Source: Bradyrhizobium manausense
GTDB taxonomy: Bacteria > Pseudomonadota > Alphaproteobacteria > Rhizobiales > Xanthobacteraceae
Assembly (NCBI RefSeq): GCF_018131105.1
Contig: NZ_JAFCJI010000004.1
Coordinates: 124,001 to 188,000, forward strand
Reading direction: 5' to 3'
DNA length: 64,000 nt
Shown here: positions 59,201-64,000 of the stretch, in pieces
How positions within the stretch are numbered: the first letter of the stretch is position 1
How the letters are laid out: the number at the start of each line of letters is the position of its first letter
Program-made: the position numbers and the translations under genes
The notes under the pieces: model-generated
Seen by the model: only the letters and a program-made list of their open reading frames with translations
Told to the model about the DNA's origin: nothing
The model's database searches: none

Positions 59201-59720
59201 GCACCCGTACGATCTCGAGACCGGCGCGCACCGAGCGCTCGGCATCGTCCTCATGCGCGGTCGGGTAGCCGAAATAGACCAGAATGCCGTCCCCGACGAA
59301 GCGGGCGGCATAGCCTTCGTAATGCTTGACCACGCGCACGCAGGTCTCGCGGAAGCTCGCGATCATGTCGCGCACGTCTTCGGGGTCGAACTGGGCGGAG
59401 AGCGCGGTGGAATCCACCATGTCACAGAACATGGTGGTGAGCTGACGCCGTTCTGCGCCGACCTCCGTGCGGGCAGGCTGTCGCGCGAGCTCAGCCGGTG
59501 CCTCCGCCGACTCGGCCGGGAACAGCGCAGCCGTCGCGCGCTGCAGCCGCTTGCGATCGCCGAGCGGCAGCCCGAGCTCGGCAAGGTCGGCCTCCGTCAG
59601 GTCACCCATGACGTCGAGATCGAGCCGGTGCTGCGCGAACAGATCGGTGTAGTGACCAAGACCGATGCCTTCGAGCCAGCGCTTCAACCCGACGTCTGTC
59701 CCCGGCTCGTTCTCCAGCAT
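56262..59720 (-). CDS. SAM domain / class III cyclase / AAA-type ATPase / TPR signalling protein
   Basis: 1152 aa. Order: a SAM domain (~1-65, 'LKRWLEGIGLGHYTDLFAQHRLDLDVMGDLTEADLAELGL'); a cyclase domain (~95-275, 'TTMFCDMVDSTALSAQF', 'ARFVGDGILVYFGYPTAHEDDAER', 'GEERDSAVGETVNLAARLQ' variants); a P-loop ATPase ('VVVKFGEPGIGKSRIIQEIF', 'LVMVFEDLHWIDPTSREVVDLLV'); and many TPR-like helices up to the end. This layout is the well-known 'adenylate/guanylate cyclase with AAA and TPR' type frequent in Bradyrhizobium. The input signal is unknown. Single long gene, coupled to the PCMT-like gene. Confidence 0.9.
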   Translation of the reverse strand: MLENEPGTDVGLKRWLEGIGLGHYTDLFAQHRLDLDVMGDLTEADLAELGLPLGDRKRLQRATAALFPAESAEAPAELARQPARTEVGAERRQLTTMFCDMVDSTALSAQFDPEDVRDMIASFRETCVRVVKHYEGYAARFVGDGILVYFGYPTAHEDDAERSVRAGLEIVRVLSTARAIEPRGALSHAPAVRIGIATGLVVVGDLVGQGTEERDSAVGETVNLAARLQALAPPNGVVISASTQSLLKGKFDYRNLGAQTLKGISEKTQAWHVVRATRVETRFAAAMGTRLTPLVNREEEIALLMGRWEQIKGGDGQVVVKFGEPGIGKSRIIQEIFERISGDRHGQVSFQCSPYYISTAFYPFVEQLKFALGLDREDASALSLTDLETAIAAAHGDVEQVAPLFAALLSIPTGERYPPLDLSPQQQKDATTAALVNHFLGLAREMPLVMVFEDLHWIDPTSREVVDLLVDRVQNRPILAIITARSEFQPSWNAHSHITTLVLNRLSRPLRTTLVERVAGRELPKEVVEEIIVKTDGVPLFLEELTKTVLESNLLTERHGRYVLSGPWRQLAIPATLTDSLMARLDRMGPFKRIAQIGATIGREFSYETLNAVANTPAEQIEAALTHLEEAGLIMRRGHPPDALYSFKHVMIQNAAHDSLLHSERRKLHASIAQVLAEMYPEKTEREPELLAHHLTESGQSEGAASFWLKAGKQAAKSGANLEAIGHLRRGLSVVQANTRMQGADEMELELRIALGNALIAAKGYAVQEVEENYIRALELGQQLDDDEKTFAATRGLWVCHFIRADLTRAHDLSVELLKFAKRERLNEEAAQQTGYLIEAHRSIAMTMLYRGRFAAAQHHLHRCIDLYSADLHSDLMERHGTDPGVVSLSYLGYLLWFLGQPDAARQHSEQAIALAEKIRHPFSLAFALVFGAYLCQHLRDIEGTRDHANRAMIIATEHNFLHWKQQAAILRGWALAQLGEADEGISQMRFGLDEYEAMDSWLAGCWFRCLLAEAYAKVGMRDAALRALDGALATARRTGDHSYLAEVYRLQGEITLSDGNPVSVQEAEDLFGLSLETARKQGALSWELRTAVSLARLSHVSGKREHASLLLLPIVGKFNEGFLTPDLKLAMQLVHELGGDTPARPQADPVK

Positions 59721-59857
59721 GGTGATTCCACCCCGACACTCCCTCCGCCGAAGGGCTTAAAGGTCCCTCAACCACAGATTTTGGGACCTAAACTTCACCT
59801 CAGACTGGACGCGTTCCCTAACTCCAGCGAAGAATAGCCCAATCGGATCAAAAGGGA

Positions 59858-62800
59858 ATGGCATTGTCGGGCATTGCATCCGGAGCGGGAGAGATATCTA
59901 CCGCAGACGCCAATGGCTTGGCCGATATCGGCGGCCTGCTCGCCTTTCATGCGCGAACGACCCCGGCAGCGCCTGCCCTGCTCGCGCCCGGACGTCCGCC
60001 GCTGACCTACGGCGCGCTCGGCGCCACGATCGAGCACCTGCTCCGCACGCTGCGTGGCCTCGGCATTGCACCTGCCGACCGGGTTGCTGTTGCGCTGCCA
60101 CGCGGCGCCGACAGCGCGCTGGCCCTGATCGCGGTGGCGTCAAGCTGCGCTTGCGTCCCCCTCAACCCCGATCTGACGGCGGATGAGCTGCAACGCTATT
60201 TCAGCGAGATGAAGCTGACCGCACTCGTGACGCGGGCCGACATGAACTCGCCGAGCCGTGACGTCGCCAGGGCGCTCGATATCGCGGTGATCGACTTCGT
60301 GCCCGGACCGGGAGCGGATCTCGGCGGCTGCGAATTCATCGGCCCGCCGGTCGGCCCGGCCTGCAAGAACGGCGCCGCACGCGCCGAGGATGATGCGTTC
60401 CTCCTGCTGACGTCGGGCACGGCGGCACGGCCGAAAATGGTGCCGCTGACACATCGCAATGTGTGTCTCTCCGCGCAAAATGCCGGCCGCGCATTGTCGC
60501 TCGCTGCGCAGGATCGGCTGCTCAATGCCCTGCCGCTGTTTCACGCCCATGGCCTGATTTCCGGTCTGCTGACAGCGCTCGTGGCGGGCTCGAGCGTGAT
60601 TGTGACCGGCGGCTTCGACGCGCCATCCTTCTTCGGCTGGATGCGGGATCTGCAACCGACCTGGTACACCGCGGTGCCGACCATTCATCGCGCGCTGCTG
60701 ACCGCCGCGGAAGCCAGCCCCGAACTCGTCCGCTCGTCGTCGCTGCGTGTGATCCGCTCGGCCTCATCCTCGCTCGCGCCCGCCATCCTCAACGGATTGG
60801 AGGCGACCTTTGGCGTGCCAGTGCTCGAGACTTACGGCATGACGGAGGCGGCATCGCAGATCGCCGCCAATCCGTCCGAATTGCGCAAGATCGGCTCGGT
60901 CGGCCGCGCCGCCGGTCCCGAGATCGCGATCATGGACGAGACCGGCCGCAAACTGGCGAGCGGCAAACGCGGCGAGATCATGCTGCGCGGACCGAATATG
61001 AGTCGCGGCTATTATAATGACGAAGCGGCGACACAGGCCGCCTTCCGCGACGGCTGGTTCAGGACCGGCGATCTCGGCTATCTCGATGCCGACGGCTATC
61101 TCTTCATCGTCGGCCGCATCAAGGACGTCATCAACCGCGGCGGCCAGAAGGTCTCGCCGCTGGAGGTGGAGGAGGCGTTGCTGGCCCATCCGGCGGTGCT
61201 GGAGGCAGGCGTCTTCGCTGTCCCCCACACAAAGCTCGGCGAGAACGTCGCCGCCGTCGTGGTGCTGCGGGACAATTCCGAGGCGACGTCCGACCAGTTG
61301 CGCCAGTTCGTGCGCAAACGGCTTGCCGCCTACAAGGTGCCGAGCCTGATCCGCAGCGTGACGGCGCTACCGAAAGGCGCCAGCGGCAAGGTCAAGCGCA
61401 ATGCGCTGGCCGAGCTGATTTCGGCCTCCCATGATGACGACGAGACACAACTGCCGCGCAACGCCCTGGAGACCCAGCTCGCGGAGATCTGGGCCAGCCT
61501 GCTTGATTTGCCACAGGTCGGAATCGATCAGGACGTGTTTGCGCTGGGCGCGGATTCGCTCGCGGTCACGCAGATGCGCTCGCGCCTGCGCGAACGCTTC
61601 AACGTCGACTTCTCCTTTGAGCACATCTTTGATTGCACCACGGTCGGCGCCCTTGCGGCCCGGATCGAGACCACGGCGCATCGCGATGCGATGATGCCGG
61701 CGTGGCGCCCGCAGGCTTCCGAAGCAGACGCGCCGCTGTCGTTCCAGCAACAGCGGATGTATGTCCTCTCGCGGCTCGATCCGACCCGTTACAATTATAA
61801 TGTCGTTGAGGTCGCGCTGCTCAAGGGCGGGGTCGACATCGCTGCGCTTCAGACGAGCCTCGCGTCAATTTGCCAGCGCCATGAAGCGCTGCGCTCGGTC
61901 TTCGTCGAACGCGAAGGCGAGCCCGTGCAACGTGTGCTTCGAAGGGCACCGCGGTTCGAGCGGATCAAGCTGAAGCCTTGCCCTGCGCAGCGACGGGCTG
62001 CGGTCGTCAGGCGCGAGGCGCTGAAGCTTGCGCAGTATCCGTTTGATCTTGCCCGCGAGCCACCGCTGAAGGTCACACTGCTCTCGTTCGACAAATCCAG
62101 CCATGCGCTGGTGGTCAACGTCCATCACCTCGTCACCGACGGCTGGTCGCAGCGGCTGTTTTGGGAGGCGCTCGCCGCCGGATATTCCGCCGCGCGCAAG
62201 GATGGCACGTCAGCGCTGCCCTCAACCGGCTTCCAATATCGTGACTTTGCGCGCTGGCAGCAGAACTGGGCGCAGACGCCGGCGGCGAAGGAGCAGCTCG
62301 ATTATTGGCGGACACAGCTCGACGGCATCACCACGCTGCCGCTGCGGCCCGACCGGCCGCGGCCCGACGTCTGGAGCGGTCACGGCGCCCGTCATTATTT
62401 CGAATTCTCCAAGGGCCTTTCGGCTGACATTCGCGCGCTGAGCCAGCACCAGGGCGTCACGCCCTTCATGACCCTGCTCGCGGTGTTTCAGTGCCTGTTG
62501 TTCCGCCACACCGGACATGAGGATGTCGCGACCGGCTCCCTGATCGCGAATCGCAACCAGATCGAAAGCGAGCGCCTGATCGGGCTGTTTGCCAACACAC
62601 TGATCCTGCGCAACGATTTCGGCGGCGACCCAACCTTCGGCGAGATGCTGCGGCGGGTTCGCCAGGTCACCCTCGACGCCTATCGCAACCAGGACCTTCC
62701 GATCGAAGAGGTCCTTCGTGCGTTGCAGATCGCGCGAAGGAGCGACGGCAATCCGCTGTTCCGCATCATGTTCATCCTCCAGAACGCTTCGATCGAGGCC

Positions 62801-64000
62801 GCGCGCTTCCCGGGCCTGTCGTCGCGCCGGTTGGAAATCGACCCTGAAGTCGCGCGCTTCGACATCACACTCGAACTGGTCGAGGCCGAGGGCCGCTTCA
62901 CCGGCTTCTTCGAATACGCCACTGATCTGTTCGACGCAGGCACGATCGAGGGCATGGCGGATCAGTTCAAGACGCTGCTCAAAGCGGTGATCGCCAATCC
63001 TGAGCAGCGCATCTTGCGCCTGCCACTGCTGACGGACGCGGAACGCCGCCGGTTGCTGACCAAGGGCACGACGGCCAATTTCGCGGCGCGCGGCAATCCC
63101 TGCGATCGCTTCGAGCGGCAGGCGAAGAAGACGCCGAATGCGGTAGCGATATCCGATGGAGATCAGTCCCTGAGCTATCGCGAGCTGGCCCGCCGCAGCC
63201 AGGCTGTCGCGCGCTGGCTCACCCGCGAGGGTATCGGCGCCGAGAGCGTGGTCGCCTTGCTCGCGGCGCGTGGGCCCAACCTGCTCGCCGCGATGATTGG
63301 CGTGCAGCGCGCGGGCGCGGCCTTCCTGAACCTCGATCCCGAGCAGCCGCCGGCGCGGCTCGCGACCATCCTCGGATCAAGCTGCGCAAGTGTTCTGCTG
63401 ACGGGGCGCGCGCAATCCGCCATGGTCGACTCGCTGGTCGAACCTCTGATCGCACGCATCCGGGTGGCGGAGCTCGGGGACGCGATCGCGCTGAACTCGA
63501 CCAAGCCGGCACGCCCGGCGCGGCGCACAAGCAGGAGCCTTGCCTACCTCATCTATACTTCAGGCTCTTCCGGTGCATCGAAGGGCGTCATGATCGAGCA
63601 GCGCGGGCTGTCGAACCATCTGGCGTCGCTGATCTCCGAGCTGGGCCTCACAAGCAAAGACGTGATCGCCCAGACCGCACCGCAGAGTTTTGTGATCTCG
63701 GTCTGGCAGTTACTCGCCGGTCCCATGACGGGCGCGCGGGTCCATGTCTGTGGGCATGCAATCGTGCAGGACCCGGCGCTGCTGGCGCGCGAGATCGAAC
63801 GCGAAGGCATCACTGTGCTGGAGATCGTTCCTTCGCTGCTGCGGGTGATCCTCGAACGAATGGACGAGGCCGCGATACAGCGCGCCTTTTCAAGACTGCG
63901 ACTGCTGATCTCGACCGGTGAGCCGCTGCCGGTTGATCTCTGCCGCGCATGGTTCGCCCACTGCCCAAAGGTGCCGCTGATCAACGCCTATGGCGCCTCG
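59858..64000 (+). CDS. Non-ribosomal peptide synthetase, start of gene (3' partial)
   Basis: The frame from ATG 59858 is open to the window edge (1381 residues) with no stop. Domain order: adenylation/acyl-AMP ligase domain 1 ('LLLTSGTAARPK', 'LETYGMTEAA', 'GWFRTGDLGYLDADGYLFIVGRIKDVINRGG', 'LPKGASGKVKR') to about residue 520; carrier domain with 'FALGADSLAV' near 565; condensation domain with 'VNVHHLVTDGW' near 755; adenylation domain 2 with 'LIYTSGSSGASKG' near 1231, cut by the edge. It starts with an adenylation module without a condensation domain, so it is probably a loading/initiation module. The ATG is preceded closely by AAAGGGA; the start is somewhat uncertain. Confidence 0.92.
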   Translation, partial: MALSGIASGAGEISTADANGLADIGGLLAFHARTTPAAPALLAPGRPPLTYGALGATIEHLLRTLRGLGIAPADRVAVALPRGADSALALIAVASSCACVPLNPDLTADELQRYFSEMKLTALVTRADMNSPSRDVARALDIAVIDFVPGPGADLGGCEFIGPPVGPACKNGAARAEDDAFLLLTSGTAARPKMVPLTHRNVCLSAQNAGRALSLAAQDRLLNALPLFHAHGLISGLLTALVAGSSVIVTGGFDAPSFFGWMRDLQPTWYTAVPTIHRALLTAAEASPELVRSSSLRVIRSASSSLAPAILNGLEATFGVPVLETYGMTEAASQIAANPSELRKIGSVGRAAGPEIAIMDETGRKLASGKRGEIMLRGPNMSRGYYNDEAATQAAFRDGWFRTGDLGYLDADGYLFIVGRIKDVINRGGQKVSPLEVEEALLAHPAVLEAGVFAVPHTKLGENVAAVVVLRDNSEATSDQLRQFVRKRLAAYKVPSLIRSVTALPKGASGKVKRNALAELISASHDDDETQLPRNALETQLAEIWASLLDLPQVGIDQDVFALGADSLAVTQMRSRLRERFNVDFSFEHIFDCTTVGALAARIETTAHRDAMMPAWRPQASEADAPLSFQQQRMYVLSRLDPTRYNYNVVEVALLKGGVDIAALQTSLASICQRHEALRSVFVEREGEPVQRVLRRAPRFERIKLKPCPAQRRAAVVRREALKLAQYPFDLAREPPLKVTLLSFDKSSHALVVNVHHLVTDGWSQRLFWEALAAGYSAARKDGTSALPSTGFQYRDFARWQQNWAQTPAAKEQLDYWRTQLDGITTLPLRPDRPRPDVWSGHGARHYFEFSKGLSADIRALSQHQGVTPFMTLLAVFQCLLFRHTGHEDVATGSLIANRNQIESERLIGLFANTLILRNDFGGDPTFGEMLRRVRQVTLDAYRNQDLPIEEVLRALQIARRSDGNPLFRIMFILQNASIEAARFPGLSSRRLEIDPEVARFDITLELVEAEGRFTGFFEYATDLFDAGTIEGMADQFKTLLKAVIANPEQRILRLPLLTDAERRRLLTKGTTANFAARGNPCDRFERQAKKTPNAVAISDGDQSLSYRELARRSQAVARWLTREGIGAESVVALLAARGPNLLAAMIGVQRAGAAFLNLDPEQPPARLATILGSSCASVLLTGRAQSAMVDSLVEPLIARIRVAELGDAIALNSTKPARPARRTSRSLAYLIYTSGSSGASKGVMIEQRGLSNHLASLISELGLTSKDVIAQTAPQSFVISVWQLLAGPMTGARVHVCGHAIVQDPALLAREIEREGITVLEIVPSLLRVILERMDEAAIQRAFSRLRLLISTGEPLPVDLCRAWFAHCPKVPLINAYGAS

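Noticed and set aside
1..64000. tRNA or rRNA genes, integration sites beside tRNA
   Set aside because: None was recognised by eye on either strand; a covariance-model scan would be needed to be sure.

Overview
The window reads as chromosomal DNA of an alphaproteobacterium of the Bradyrhizobium type. This is an inference from the sequence alone: uniformly high GC, several branched-chain amino-acid type ABC systems with separate substrate-binding proteins, an Omp25/31-type porin, a ROSE-like RNA thermometer in front of hsp20, and LexA boxes of the alphaproteobacterial form GTTC-N7-GTTC. No rRNA, tRNA or CRISPR array was seen.

Left part (1-17,900) is accessory. It opens with the end of a DNA-binding protein carrying an IS630-type helix-turn-helix and a small DDE integrase-core protein. 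Then come a three-gene operon of small unknowns, heat-shock-controlled hsp20, and a Ku operon for end joining (Ku, a small membrane protein, a coiled-coil protein). Divergent from Ku is an operon of two zinc-ribbon proteins and an SRAP/HMCES-type abasic-site protein, with a LexA box in the shared promoter. Next is a complete type II CBASS anti-phage system: a patatin-like phospholipase effector (capV) divergent from a DncV-like nucleotidyltransferase, an E2-E1 fusion (cap2) and a JAMM protease (cap3). A second perfect LexA box lies in its divergent promoter, which suggests SOS control. After it come unknown genes, a 5'-nucleotidase, a gene broken by an in-frame amber codon, and a repeat-rich stretch with a possible IS remnant.

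Middle part (18,000-41,000) looks like core genome: an MFS exporter, a glycosyltransferase-like protein, small secreted proteins, a porin, two class III cyclases, HutD, a shikimate-dehydrogenase/amidohydrolase/binding-protein operon, a methyltransferase, an L,D-transpeptidase, a class III CoA-transferase and a full liv operon (binding protein, LivH, LivM, LivG, LivF) followed by a second binding protein. LivF has arginine in place of the Walker A lysine.

Right part: 41,174-51,468 is a carbohydrate catabolic island with a MalEFGK-type ABC importer, a zinc alcohol dehydrogenase, a PfkB kinase and class I aldolase that resemble sulfofructose kinase YihV and aldolase YihT, an enolase-superfamily dehydratase, an SDR and a LacI regulator with two palindromic operators. 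From 51,478 on there is a surface-polysaccharide set (flippase, glycosyltransferase, Tat-exported GH10 glycosidase), a PCMT-like methyltransferase overlapping a 1152-residue SAM/cyclase/ATPase/TPR protein, and the start of a large NRPS that runs off the window.
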